A stretch of DNA of 10,081 bases from Campylobacterota bacterium. GTDB taxonomy: Bacteria > Campylobacterota > Campylobacteria > Campylobacterales > Sulfurovaceae. Both the position numbers and the translations under genes were made by a program. The notes below the pieces were generated by a model that saw only the letters and a list, made by a program, of their open reading frames with translations, was not told the origin of the DNA and ran no database searches. Positions 1-7,349 of this stretch are shown one piece after another; positions within the stretch are counted from its first letter, which is position 1, and every line of letters starts with the position of its first letter. The stretch covers positions 1 through 10,081 of the forward strand of contig QMKT01000050.1 of the NCBI GenBank assembly GCA_003646505.1, written 5' to 3'.

Positions 1-218
1 AGACCATCCAAAGTTTCAATAAGAAGTTCAATTTCATCTTCATAAGAGGTAGCCTGTTTGGCTAAACGCAGATAGGCTTTTAAAAGCTTATCTGGTTTAT
101 TGTCCTGATGTAAGTTTACTCCTGATTCCTGCAAGTCTTTGTTTACAAAGTCCGCAAAAGCATCTTCCAGTTTTATCTCATAACGGTTACCTGAGACGGT
201 AAGTGCTACATTTTTCAT
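1..218 (-). CDS. Partial small protein, ZapA-like (tentative)
   Basis: The N-terminal 72 codons of a minus-strand gene whose 3' end lies beyond the left edge. It starts with ATG at 218, and an AAGGGA ribosome binding site lies five bases upstream (224-229). The protein begins MKNVALTVSGNRYEIKLED, which reads as two short beta strands. A short helix, a polar linker (about residues 34-41) and a long helix running to the edge follow. That strand-strand-helix-long helix order resembles ZapA, the FtsZ-ring associated protein. The gene lies 18 bp downstream of a small coiled-coil gene, as zapA does beside ZapB-like genes in some bacteria. There is no signal peptide or membrane segment. The reading frame and start are secure. 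The ZapA link is topology plus context only, and a lineage-specific hypothetical protein is equally possible. Confidence 0.8.
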   Translation of the reverse strand, partial: MKNVALTVSGNRYEIKLEDAFADFVNKDLQESGVNLHQDNKPDKLLKAYLRLAKQATSYEDEIELLIETLDG

Positions 219-236
219 AAGTATCCCTTAACTATT

Positions 237-455
237 TTAGGCTAATAATGCCTCAACCTGAGCGATGATCTTCTCTATCTCTGTATCTTTTTCCTCTAAC
301 TCAAGCTGAAGTAACTCTACCTCTGTTTCTTTATCACTTTGGGAACCAGATAGATTTGTAAGTTCAATCTTTAATTGTGCATTTTCACTTTTAAGCGCTT
401 CATGATCTACTCTCCATAGTTCTATCTTCTCTTGTAATTTTTGCAATGCTGACAT
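237..455 (-). CDS. Small coiled-coil protein, ZapB-like (72 aa)
   Basis: A 72-residue acidic protein, MSALQKLQEKIELW onward, that is almost entirely heptad-like helix rich in Leu, Glu and Lys. A likely break lies at Ser-Gly-Ser-Gln-Ser (about residues 36-40), and the end is hydrophobic (ALLA). The start at 455 was chosen because GGAG (461-464) sits five bases upstream. A longer frame reaching 512 would add a hydrophobic stretch encoded by the promoter region and lacks a ribosome binding site. Size and composition resemble ZapB and the short coiled-coil proteins next to zapA in gammaproteobacteria. The downstream gene has a ZapA-like layout, so a two-gene cell-division accessory operon is plausible but unproven. 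Any coiled-coil structural role would also fit. There is no transmembrane segment. Confidence 0.8.
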   Translation of the reverse strand: MSALQKLQEKIELWRVDHEALKSENAQLKIELTNLSGSQSDKETEVELLQLELEEKDTEIEKIIAQVEALLA

Positions 456-478
456 TTTTTCTCCATAAAATTTAGTTG

Positions 479-487
479 TGCTATAAT
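479..487 (+). promoter_or_regulatory. uvrB extended -10 promoter
   Basis: TGC followed by a perfect TATAAT (482-487) forms an extended -10 element. It predicts a transcript start near 494 and a leader of about 35 bases. No -35 consensus is visible, which is usual for housekeeping promoters in Campylobacterota. The uvrB ribosome binding site AGAGG (518-522) follows. Confidence 0.65.
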
Positions 488-488
488 A
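483..488 (-). promoter_or_regulatory. Candidate -10 for the coiled-coil/ZapA-like operon
   Basis: On the minus strand the hexamer TATTAT lies 27 bp upstream of the coiled-coil gene's start. It overlaps the uvrB -10 because CTATAATAG (481-489) is nearly palindromic. There is no convincing -35, though a TTGTTT lies about 15 bp upstream. It was chosen as the best hexamer in a very short intergenic space, so confidence is limited. Confidence 0.35.
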
Positions 489-528
489 GCGAAAAATTAA
501 AAGAAACAACATAAATCAGAGGTTAATT

Positions 529-2502
529 TTGCCAAATTTCACGGTATCAAGCCCATACAAACCTTCAGGAGATCAACCTGTTGCCATAGAAACATTGAGC
601 CGCTCCATTGAATCGGGGAATCAGTATCAAACCTTACTGGGTGTTACCGGGTCAGGAAAAACCTACACTATGGCCAAAGTCATAGAGAAAACAAAAAAAC
701 CAACCCTCATTATGACCCATAACAAAACATTGGCAGCACAACTTTACTCTGAATTTAAAAGTTTTTTTCCTCATAATCATGTTGAGTATTTCATCTCTTA
801 TTATGACTACTATCAGCCTGAGGCCTATCTTCCACGTCAGGATCTTTTTATAGAAAAAGACTCTTCTATCAACCAGGAACTCGAACGCTTACGTTTAAGC
901 ACAACTGCAAACCTGCTTTCTCATGATGATGTCATCGTCATCGCTTCAGTCTCTGCCAACTATGGGTTGGGATCTCCTGATGATTACCGCTCTATCGTTC
1001 AAAAACTTTGTGTAGGGGATGAGTACAATCAAAAAGCTTTACTTCTAAGACTGGTAGACATGGGGTATAAACGCAATGATGAATTTTTTGACAGAGGAGA
1101 CTTTCGTGTCACAGGTGAAGTCATAGACATTTATCCTGCCTACTCAGAAGAATTTGCCATACGCATAGAGTTTTTTGGAGATGAAATAGAAGCTATTTAT
1201 GAATTTAATTCTCTCACCGGGGAAAAAGAAGAAGAGATGAAAGAAGCCACTATCTACTCTGCCAATCAATTCATTGTCTCTAAAGAAAAACTTGCAAAAG
1301 CCGTCAAAAGTATAGAAGAAGAACTGGGTGAACGTTTGGCATACTACCAAAAAGAAGACCGTATGGTGGAGTACAACCGTCTTAAGCAGCGTACAGAATT
1401 TGACTTGGAGATGATAGAAGGTACAGGAATGTGCAAAGGGATCGAAAACTACTCTCGCCACCTTACCGGGAAAAAAGTAGGAGAAACTCCCTACTCTATG
1501 ATGGACTACTTTGAAGCTATGCATGAGGATTACCTTGTTATTGTTGATGAGTCCCATGTCTCTTTGCCTCAGTTTAGAGGGATGTATGCTGGAGACAGAA
1601 GCCGTAAAGAAGTACTGGTAGACCACGGGTTCAGACTACCCTCGGCACTTGACAACCGCCCTTTAATGTTTGACGAGTACATTCACAAGGCGCCTCATTT
1701 TCTATTTGTCTCTGCCACACCTGCTCCTCTTGAACTTGAACTCTCTTCTGTGATTGCCGAACAAGTTGTACGCCCTACAGGCCTGCTCGACCCTCCCATA
1801 GAGATCATAGACAGTACCTATCAGGTAGAAAACCTGCATGATCGTATGAAACCTGTCATTGCATGTGGAGAACGTGTCCTTGTCACCGTGTTGACAAAAA
1901 AGATGGCAGAGGAGTTAACAACATATTACAATGATCTCGGGCTTCGCGCACGCTATATGCATTCAGATCTTGATGCCATAGAGCGTAATCAGGTCATACG
2001 CTCACTGCGTCTAGGTGAATTTGACATCTTGATAGGGATCAACCTGCTTAGAGAAGGACTTGATCTACCCGAAGTAAGTTTGGTTGCCATACTTGATGCA
2101 GACAAAGAAGGTTTTTTACGTTCTCGTACTTCACTTATACAAACATCAGGACGTGCAGCCAGAAATACCAACGGTAAGGTACTGATGTATGCCAAGAAAA
2201 TAACAGATTCTATGCAGTTCACCATCGATACTACCCAGGAAAGACGAAAAAAACAGATCACTTATAACAAGAAACACGGTATCACCCCAAAAACCACCAT
2301 CAGAGAACTTGATGCCAATCTCAAAGTAGAAGATGCCGGAGAACTTTACAATAAACGTTCCAAACTTGACAAAATGCCAAAAGCGGAACGACAACAGCTT
2401 GTCAAAGAACTCAAGGCTAAAATGCTTGCTGCAGCTAAAAATCTGGACTTTGAAGAAGCCGCAAGGTTAAGAGATGAAATTGCTAAGATAAAGAAATTGT
2501 AG
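529..2502 (+). CDS. uvrB: UvrB, excinuclease ABC subunit B
   Basis: The damage-verifying helicase-like subunit of UvrABC nucleotide excision repair. It is loaded by UvrA and recruits UvrC for incision. At 657 aa it is close to the usual length (E. coli about 670). Motifs in order: Walker A GVTGSGKT (38-45); the beta-hairpin [12 protein letters not shown] (91-102) that inserts between DNA strands; DESH Walker B box (340-343); SATP motif III (395-398); motif [15 protein letters not shown] (503-516); motif [11 protein letters not shown] (538-546); and a C-terminal UVR domain (about 622-657, [12 protein letters not shown]) for UvrC contact. The start is TTG at 529 with AGAGG six bases upstream; the family's N-terminus ([12 protein letters not shown]) begins right there. 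It has its own promoter and no obvious terminator before ppk, so some read-through is possible. No LexA-type box was recognised. Confidence 0.98.
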   Translation: MPNFTVSSPYKPSGDQPVAIETLSRSIESGNQYQTLLGVTGSGKTYTMAKVIEKTKKPTLIMTHNKTLAAQLYSEFKSFFPHNHVEYFISYYDYYQPEAYLPRQDLFIEKDSSINQELERLRLSTTANLLSHDDVIVIASVSANYGLGSPDDYRSIVQKLCVGDEYNQKALLLRLVDMGYKRNDEFFDRGDFRVTGEVIDIYPAYSEEFAIRIEFFGDEIEAIYEFNSLTGEKEEEMKEATIYSANQFIVSKEKLAKAVKSIEEELGERLAYYQKEDRMVEYNRLKQRTEFDLEMIEGTGMCKGIENYSRHLTGKKVGETPYSMMDYFEAMHEDYLVIVDESHVSLPQFRGMYAGDRSRKEVLVDHGFRLPSALDNRPLMFDEYIHKAPHFLFVSATPAPLELELSSVIAEQVVRPTGLLDPPIEIIDSTYQVENLHDRMKPVIACGERVLVTVLTKKMAEELTTYYNDLGLRARYMHSDLDAIERNQVIRSLRLGEFDILIGINLLREGLDLPEVSLVAILDADKEGFLRSRTSLIQTSGRAARNTNGKVLMYAKKITDSMQFTIDTTQERRKKQITYNKKHGITPKTTIRELDANLKVEDAGELYNKRSKLDKMPKAERQQLVKELKAKMLAAAKNLDFEEAARLRDEIAKIKKL

Positions 2503-2543
2503 GGCTCTTCCCCAACAACAACTGACGCTACAACAAATATTTT

Positions 2544-2552
2544 TGCTATAAT
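2544..2552 (+). promoter_or_regulatory. ppk extended -10 promoter
   Basis: TGC plus a perfect TATAAT (2547-2552), the same nine bases as the uvrB promoter, gives a predicted start near 2559 and a leader of about 24 bases. AGG (2573-2575) seven bases before the ATG serves as the ribosome binding site. No -35 is evident. Confidence 0.65.
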
Positions 2553-2582
2553 ACGCGTAAAATATATAATGTAGGTAATTTT

Positions 2583-4670
2583 ATGGCTTTAGACCTCTCT
2601 TCTTCTCAACTCTATTTTAACCGTGAGCTCTCATGGCTGCAATTTAACTCACGGGTTCTTGCACAGGCACTTGATGAAACACTCCCCCCTCTTGAACGCC
2701 TTAAATTCCTTGCCATTTACGGTACCAACCTTGATGAATTCTATATGATACGTGTAGCAGGCCTCAAAGCCCTTTTTAAAGCACGTATACAAGAAACCGG
2801 TGCAGATAAACTGACACCCAGTCAGCAATTAGAAGAGATACACAACTATCTGCATAAAGAGCACCAGATCCTTGAGTCTTGCTATACTTCCATCATTGCA
2901 CAACTGCATACACACTCTGTCAATATCAAAAATTATGATGCCCTCAATGATGAAGAAAAAGTAGCAGTAAAGAAGATCTTTTTCAATGAGATCTACCCCG
3001 TTATCATACCCATCGCAGTAGATGCAACACATCCTTTCCCACATCTGAACAATCTTAGTTTCGGCTTGGCAATGTCACTTGAAGATGACTCTAAAAACAT
3101 CAAGCATGGCCTTATAAGGATCCCAAGGATCCTTCCCCGATTCATACAAATAGAACAAACCTTTATCCCCATAGAGTCTGTCGTTGAACACTTTGCTTCT
3201 GAACTCTTTCCCGGTTTTACTCAACTGGCTTCTACTCCCTTTAGAGTAACCAGGAATGCAGATATAGAGATCGAAGAAGAAGAAGCAGATGACTTTCTGG
3301 AAATTTTACAAGAGGGCCTGCGCTCTCGTAATAAAGGGTCACTCATTAGACTTGAGCTCATGGAAGGGGTCAATAAAAAGCTAAGTAAATTTTTACTCTC
3401 CCACCTCAACCTTGATGAAAAAGATATCTATTCTTATAAAAGTCTTCCGCTTAACCTGGGTTCATTATGGCAGATCGTAGGAGATAAAGCACTTTCTCAT
3501 CTCGTTTTACCTACATTCTCTCCGAAAACACTGCCACCACTTGACTCTGAAAATATCTTTGAAGCCATAGAGAAACAGGATGTACTGCTTTATCATCCTT
3601 TTGACAGTTTTGAACCTGTCGTGCAATTCATAAAACAAGCAGCCGTAGATCCAGATACACTTGCTATTCGTATGACACTCTACCGTGCAGGCCCAAACTC
3701 TCCCATAGTCAAAGCACTCATTGATGCAGTAAGAGAAGAGAAACAGGTTACCGTACTGGTCGAACTCAAAGCACGGTTTGATGAAGAGAACAACCTGAGA
3801 TGGGCAAAAGCACTTGAAGATGCAGGAGCACATGTTGTTTATGGGATCCCCGGACTTAAGGTACATGCTAAAATTGCCCAGGTCATCAAAAGAAAAGGTA
3901 AAAAACTTCAAAGTTATGTTCACCTTGCAACAGGAAACTATAATCCAAGTACTGCAAAGATCTATACCGATATATCATACTTTACGACTAAAGAGGAATT
4001 TGGGAATGATGCCACACACTTTTTCCATTTTCTTACCGGTTTTTCTACCTATACAAAATTGGACACACTTTTTATGTCTCCTGTACAGATCAAACCAAGA
4101 CTGATAAAAATGATCGAGAAGGAGAGTCAGTTTGGCAAAGACGGGCATATTATTCTCAAGGCAAATTCCCTCGTCGATACCAATATCATACAGTCCCTCT
4201 ATCTAGCTTCACAGGCAGGTTGTAAAGTCGATCTCAACATCCGTGGTATCTGCTGCCTAAAACCAGGTATCAAAGGAATAAGCGAAAATATTACCGTCTC
4301 ATCAATTATCGGAAAGTATTTGGAGCATCCTCGTATCTATTATTTTAAAAACAATAAAGTCAAATGTTATATCTCTTCTGCAGATCTAATGCCACGAAAT
4401 CTTGTGCGACGTGTAGAGTTAATGACGCCCATACTCGAAGAAAACCTGACACAGAAAATAGAACAGATTCTTATGCTTCAGCTTACAGACAACCAGCTGC
4501 GCTGGACACTTCAAGAAGACGGGACATACATCAAAGTACCTCTTTTGGGTAAAGCAGTCAACAATCATACGGTATTAGAGCAGTATGTGAACAGAGTGCA
4601 TGGTAAAACAAAAAAAGAGACCCCCGATTATGTAAGTCGTCTTGCAAGTCGTATTTTAAAGGATAATTAA
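2583..4670 (+). CDS. ppk: Polyphosphate kinase 1
   Basis: Reversibly transfers the gamma phosphate of ATP to polyphosphate through a phosphohistidine. At 695 aa it is full length (E. coli 688). The N domain opens with FNRELSWLQFNSRVL (12-26) and YGTNLDEFYMIRVAG (46-60). A head domain follows, and an acidic patch lies at 228-237. The two phospholipase-D-like catalytic halves are intact: RMTLYRAG (363-370), the predicted autophosphorylated His428 in KVHAK, His447 in YVHLATGNYN, and His582 in LEHPRIYYF. These line up with E. coli His435, His454 and His592 as I recall them. The product belongs to the PPK1 family, not PPK2. ATG at 2583 is chosen for its spaced AGG and the family-typical start. It is a single-gene unit with its own promoter and a hairpin terminator just downstream; no ppx exopolyphosphatase is adjacent. 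The likely role is phosphate storage and stress physiology. Confidence 0.97.
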   Translation: MALDLSSSQLYFNRELSWLQFNSRVLAQALDETLPPLERLKFLAIYGTNLDEFYMIRVAGLKALFKARIQETGADKLTPSQQLEEIHNYLHKEHQILESCYTSIIAQLHTHSVNIKNYDALNDEEKVAVKKIFFNEIYPVIIPIAVDATHPFPHLNNLSFGLAMSLEDDSKNIKHGLIRIPRILPRFIQIEQTFIPIESVVEHFASELFPGFTQLASTPFRVTRNADIEIEEEEADDFLEILQEGLRSRNKGSLIRLELMEGVNKKLSKFLLSHLNLDEKDIYSYKSLPLNLGSLWQIVGDKALSHLVLPTFSPKTLPPLDSENIFEAIEKQDVLLYHPFDSFEPVVQFIKQAAVDPDTLAIRMTLYRAGPNSPIVKALIDAVREEKQVTVLVELKARFDEENNLRWAKALEDAGAHVVYGIPGLKVHAKIAQVIKRKGKKLQSYVHLATGNYNPSTAKIYTDISYFTTKEEFGNDATHFFHFLTGFSTYTKLDTLFMSPVQIKPRLIKMIEKESQFGKDGHIILKANSLVDTNIIQSLYLASQAGCKVDLNIRGICCLKPGIKGISENITVSSIIGKYLEHPRIYYFKNNKVKCYISSADLMPRNLVRRVELMTPILEENLTQKIEQILMLQLTDNQLRWTLQEDGTYIKVPLLGKAVNNHTVLEQYVNRVHGKTKKETPDYVSRLASRILKDN

Positions 4671-4690
4671 TCTTATCTACAACAGACGCA

Positions 4691-4711
4691 AAATGGGCAA
4701 AGCCCCTTTTT
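4691..4711 (+). terminator. Intrinsic terminator after ppk
   Basis: GGGC (4695-4698), loop AAA, GCCC (4702-4705), then C and five T. Flanking AAA and TTT can lengthen the stem past one T-C mismatch. The stem core is short (4 bp) but GC-only and directly followed by the T tract, so it probably ends ppk transcripts, perhaps incompletely. Confidence 0.6.
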
Positions 4712-4726
4712 ACTACGCTAACACTA

Positions 4727-4767
4727 GGTTTCCTTCAGCAGGAAGCTCACGCGGCTAGTCGCGTTTT
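4727..4767 (+). other. Tandem hairpins between ppk and the carbonic anhydrase gene
   Basis: Two further inverted repeats follow the ppk terminator. The first pairs TTCCT (4730-4734) with AGGAA (4740-4744) around TCAGC, and GU or GC pairs extend it to 4727/4747. The second pairs ACGCG (4749-4753) with CGCGT (4760-4764) around GCTAGT and ends in TTTT, so it also looks terminator-like. The stretch is richer in G and C than the neighbouring spacers. It could be a backup terminator, a small repeated element or part of a structured leader. The sequence alone does not decide. Confidence 0.5.
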
Positions 4768-4794
4768 AAATAACTATCTAAAAGGTTTATAATC

Positions 4795-5319
4795 ATGTTA
4801 CTAAAGTTTCAAGAGTGGACACCGCAACTTCAAAAAAATGCCTGGATAGCAGAAGGTTCTTCTGTCATTGGACGTGTCTCTATGGGAGAAGACTCTGCCG
4901 TATGGTTTGGCTGTGTAGTCCGTGGTGATGTACACTACATTAGCATAGGAGACAGAAGCAATATCCAAGATCTCAGCATGATACACGTCACTCATCATAA
5001 AAAAGCAGATATGTCTGATGGAAACCCTACTGTCATCGGTAACGATGTCACTGTTGGCCACCGTGTCATGTTGCATGGTTGTACCATAGAAGATGCCTGT
5101 CTCATAGGTATGTCTGCTACCATTCTTGATGGTGCTGTCATAGGAAAAGAGTCCATTGTCGGTGCTTCCGCCCTTGTTACCAAAAATAAAGTCTTTCCAC
5201 CCAGGTCTCTCATCATGGGGAGTCCTGCAAAAGTGGTGCGAGCATTAACAGATGAAGAAGTTGCAGAACTCTATGCCTCTGCAGCACGCTATGTAACATT
5301 TAAAAATGAGTATATATAA
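4795..5319 (+). CDS. Gamma-class carbonic anhydrase-like protein (left-handed beta helix)
   Basis: A 174-residue hexapeptide-repeat protein of the gamma carbonic anhydrase/YrdA/PaaY family, expected to form a trimer with metal bound between subunits. The three metal His are present: His64 in MIHVTHH, and His89 and His94 in VGHRVMLHGC. The supporting residues Arg43 and Asp45 (VVRGDV) and Gln58 (NIQDLS) match Cam Arg59, Asp61 and Gln75. The acidic loop that carries the proton-shuttle glutamate in archaeal Cam is absent, as in most bacterial relatives, so CO2 hydration activity is uncertain. Isoleucine/valine-rich hexapeptide turns run from about 22 to 130, followed by a C-terminal helix. ATG at 4795 is preceded by AAAGG (4781-4785, nine-base spacing). 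The stop overlaps the next gene's start, implying coupled translation. The cytoplasmic location fits the absence of a signal peptide. Bicarbonate supply for an autotroph is a reasonable inference. Confidence 0.9.
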   Translation: MLLKFQEWTPQLQKNAWIAEGSSVIGRVSMGEDSAVWFGCVVRGDVHYISIGDRSNIQDLSMIHVTHHKKADMSDGNPTVIGNDVTVGHRVMLHGCTIEDACLIGMSATILDGAVIGKESIVGASALVTKNKVFPPRSLIMGSPAKVVRALTDEEVAELYASAARYVTFKNEYI

Positions 5320-5975
5320 TGACTCAGACTATAGGAAAAAGTTTTAAAGACATCATCTCACCTACTGTACTTCTCTTTGTTTTCAAAGTTACCCTTATCT
5401 CATTGGCAATTACTGCGGCTGTAGTATTGCTTGTGGGTGGGAGCTTAAATGCTTTTGTCTCTGGCTACCTTTCATGGTTACCGTGGGAGTGGCTTAAAAC
5501 AACCGGTGCCTCTGTGGCATCTGTAGCCATAGTCTATATGCTTTTTATTATTACTATTTCTATCGTTACTTCATTTATGATAGAACCTCTACTCATCACA
5601 CTGGCTAAAAAACATTACCCTGAGACCCAAATCATAGGCAGTCCAAATATCACAACTTCTCTCATTTTAAGTTTGAGGTCTGCAATGATTTTCTTCATTC
5701 TCTTTATGTTTACATTTCCCATTATGTTTATACCGCTTGTAGGTGCTGTATATATGTTGTGGCTCTGGGCTATCTTACTCAAAGCGCCTACTATATATGA
5801 TGTGAGTAGTCTTTTCCTTTCTGACAAAAAAGAGATAAAAGCAAGAACAAAAAAATCAACCATTTTAGCGATGGTCGCTGCAGGATTTAACTATATCCCT
5901 GTACTCAATATTTTCGCAGCAGTCTTTGCTCAGATACTTTTTTTACATCATATTTTAAAGAAAGAGGAAGATTAA
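5319..5975 (+). CDS. EI24/CysZ-like integral membrane protein
   Basis: A 218-residue hydrophobic protein with about five membrane segments (near 17-39, 66-87, 121-139, 140-157 and 181-209). Its layout and features such as MIEPLLITLAKKHYP (87-101) fit the EI24 domain family, which includes the sulfate transporter CysZ and many uncharacterised bacterial membrane proteins. The charged C-terminus ILKKEED is probably cytoplasmic. The gene starts inside the preceding stop (TAATG, one shared base) and has no clear ribosome binding site of its own, so it probably depends on translation of the carbonic anhydrase-like gene. No cys genes lie nearby, so a sulfate role is not supported here. The pairing may instead hint at anion or bicarbonate handling, which is only inference. 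Its last codons overlap the convergent exonuclease gene by four bases and carry a terminator. Confidence 0.82.
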   Translation: MTQTIGKSFKDIISPTVLLFVFKVTLISLAITAAVVLLVGGSLNAFVSGYLSWLPWEWLKTTGASVASVAIVYMLFIITISIVTSFMIEPLLITLAKKHYPETQIIGSPNITTSLILSLRSAMIFFILFMFTFPIMFIPLVGAVYMLWLWAILLKAPTIYDVSSLFLSDKKEIKARTKKSTILAMVAAGFNYIPVLNIFAAVFAQILFLHHILKKEED

Positions 5976-5990
5976 CCCTCTTCTTTTTTT
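5962..5990 (+). terminator. Terminator shared by convergent genes
   Basis: AAGAGG (5962-5967) pairs with CCTCTT (5977-5982) around a nine-base loop, and the stem extends past one mismatch through a GU pair and AT pairs. T's follow (5984-5990). On the opposite strand the same stem is followed by a broken T-rich stretch, so it may work in both directions. It lies inside the last codons of both convergent genes. Confidence 0.65.
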
Positions 5991-6763
5991 AATCTACGTT
6001 CTTTTTTAGACGACTTTGAAAACCGTAAAAGTTCATCGGATGTACTTACATACCCCGGCAGTGTTTCCAAAGACTTCTCCATCACTTTTGCCGCACATAC
6101 TGCATCAGAAAAAGCGCGATGATGGGTAGCTGTTTCTATCTCTAAAAAGTCTATAAGATACGCCAGTCCATACCGTTCGCTTTCAAAAGTACGCTTTGCA
6201 AGCTCAATGGTACATAACTGCAGGTTACCTATATTACCCAAGCCAAAACGTTCAAAAGAAGCATTTAAAAAACCATAATCAAAATTGGCATTATGTGCAA
6301 CAAACACGGCATCTCCCATAAAATGTCTTAGCCCGATCAAGGCCTCTTTTCTTGTCGGTGCACCCTTAAGATCCTCAGGTTCAATACCGGTGATCTTGGT
6401 AATATATTCAGGTAAAAATGCACACTCAACAAAGGTTTCAAATCGGTCTATCACTTCACCGTTCTGTATCATTAAAGCACCGATCTCAATGACTTGAGAA
6501 CTTCCAGGTTTAGACCCGTTTGTCTCTATATCTATAACGCAATAACGTTGTTCATAATGTGCTGTAAAACATGTTTCAAGCCTATATTCATTGTCATTTT
6601 CCTGTGCTATTGGATAGCCGGAAGCTTGAAGCAATATGAAGATAGTATCACTGTCTTCAAGCAGTGTCGTATGTTTGGTAACGAGTTGTTTATACTGTTC
6701 TTTATCAAGCAATCCGTTATTTTTACGAAATGCCGTGGTCAGTTCTTCAAAGACTTTTTGCAT
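5972..6763 (-). CDS. dnaQ: DnaQ-family DEDDh 3'-5' exonuclease (DNA polymerase III epsilon-like)
   Basis: A 263-residue exonuclease with all DEDDh catalytic motifs: Exo I DIETNG with Asp78 and Glu80, Exo II HNANFDYGFLN with Asp162, and Exo III HHRAFSDA with His215 and Asp220. It probably supplies proofreading for DNA polymerase III, as the rpe-linked dnaQ of Campylobacter and Helicobacter is annotated. A predicted helical stretch of about 70 residues precedes the nuclease domain, whereas E. coli epsilon begins almost directly with Exo I. The tail is very basic (KSSKKERRLKK), and I see no clear clamp-binding motif. ATG at 6763 overlaps the trpF stop by 17 bases with no good ribosome binding site, so translation is probably coupled to trpF. 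It is the last gene of the rpe-trpF-dnaQ run. A different DnaQ-type nuclease (repair or RNA) cannot be ruled out. Confidence 0.9.
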   Translation of the reverse strand: MQKVFEELTTAFRKNNGLLDKEQYKQLVTKHTTLLEDSDTIFILLQASGYPIAQENDNEYRLETCFTAHYEQRYCVIDIETNGSKPGSSQVIEIGALMIQNGEVIDRFETFVECAFLPEYITKITGIEPEDLKGAPTRKEALIGLRHFMGDAVFVAHNANFDYGFLNASFERFGLGNIGNLQLCTIELAKRTFESERYGLAYLIDFLEIETATHHRAFSDAVCAAKVMEKSLETLPGYVSTSDELLRFSKSSKKERRLKKEEG

Positions 6764-7337
6764 TGCTTATAAATTGTTTCACTTTTTTAGGATCTTTTTT
6801 ACCTTTAATAGATTCTATACCCGAACTTACATCCACACCGTAAAAGCCTAGTTGTTTAACCTGTGATACATTTTCAGGGGTTAAACCTCCTGCCAAAATG
6901 ATCTTTGAACAGTCTATATTATTGAACCATTCAAGATTCAAACGTTTACCTGTACCTCCGTATGCTTCACTGTAGGCATCTACAAGACGATATCTGTTTT
7001 TAAATATAATCAAGTCTTCAGGACCTTTTGCACGTACTACAGGTAAAGTTTGCAGCCCTATTGCATCCAAAGACTCTTCGTCTACCTCAAAATGTATCTG
7101 TGCACGTGAGATATCAGAATATTTACAGACTGTATCTATGGTCTCAATGCCTTCATTTACAAAAAGCCCCACTCTTTCTACAAAGGGAGGAAGTTTATCT
7201 ATGATCTTTTTAGCTGCAGCAGGCGTGATATAACGTGGAGATTTATTATAAAATACAAATCCCAATGCATCTGCACCACATTCAACAGCATGCAAAGCAT
7301 CTTTTAAATTAGTGATACCGCAAATTTTTACCCGCAT
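6747..7337 (-). CDS. trpF: Phosphoribosylanthranilate isomerase
   Basis: Converts N-(5'-phosphoribosyl)anthranilate to CdRP in tryptophan synthesis. A 196-residue single TIM barrel, normal for stand-alone TrpF. The general base is Cys6 in MRVKICGIT and the general acid is Asp120 in LVDAYSEAYGGTGK. Phosphate-binding loops are GGTGK (127-131), LAGGLTPENV (148-157) and DVSSGIE (169-175). The usual QLHG motif reads QIHF (80-83), a mild deviation. The start is ATG at 7337, with AAGGGA (7345-7350) seven bases upstream overlapping the rpe stop. It lies 12 bp after rpe and overlaps dnaQ, inside a non-tryptophan operon. No other trp gene is in the window, so the pathway must be split elsewhere in the genome. 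No attenuator is visible. Confidence 0.96.
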   Translation of the reverse strand: MRVKICGITNLKDALHAVECGADALGFVFYNKSPRYITPAAAKKIIDKLPPFVERVGLFVNEGIETIDTVCKYSDISRAQIHFEVDEESLDAIGLQTLPVVRAKGPEDLIIFKNRYRLVDAYSEAYGGTGKRLNLEWFNNIDCSKIILAGGLTPENVSQVKQLGFYGVDVSSGIESIKGKKDPKKVKQFISNAKSL

Positions 7338-7349
7338 GATATATTCCCT

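Noticed and set aside
1144..1626. Long 160-codon frame antisense to uvrB
   Set aside because: It is Phe/Tyr-rich low-complexity translation opposite a fully motif-supported uvrB; a shadow frame.
2565..2570. Second TATAAT just before ppk
   Set aside because: It would start transcription at or next to the ribosome binding site or ATG; the upstream extended -10 at 2544-2552 fits better.
3116..3136. Repeated AAGGATCC with a palindromic AAGGATCCTT in ppk
   Set aside because: It falls in conserved coding sequence (RIPRILPRF) and is explained by codons for repeated Ile/Leu-Pro-Arg residues.
3507..3923. 138-codon frame antisense to ppk
   Set aside because: It lies opposite the conserved PPK1 catalytic core and has no initiation signal; a shadow frame.
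4364..4552. 62-codon frame within the 3' part of ppk
   Set aside because: It overlaps the ppk C-terminal catalytic domain out of frame, with arginine/serine-rich noise and no start signal.
4788..4793. TATAAT two bases before the carbonic anhydrase-like ATG
   Set aside because: Transcription would begin downstream of the start codon, so it cannot drive this gene as annotated.
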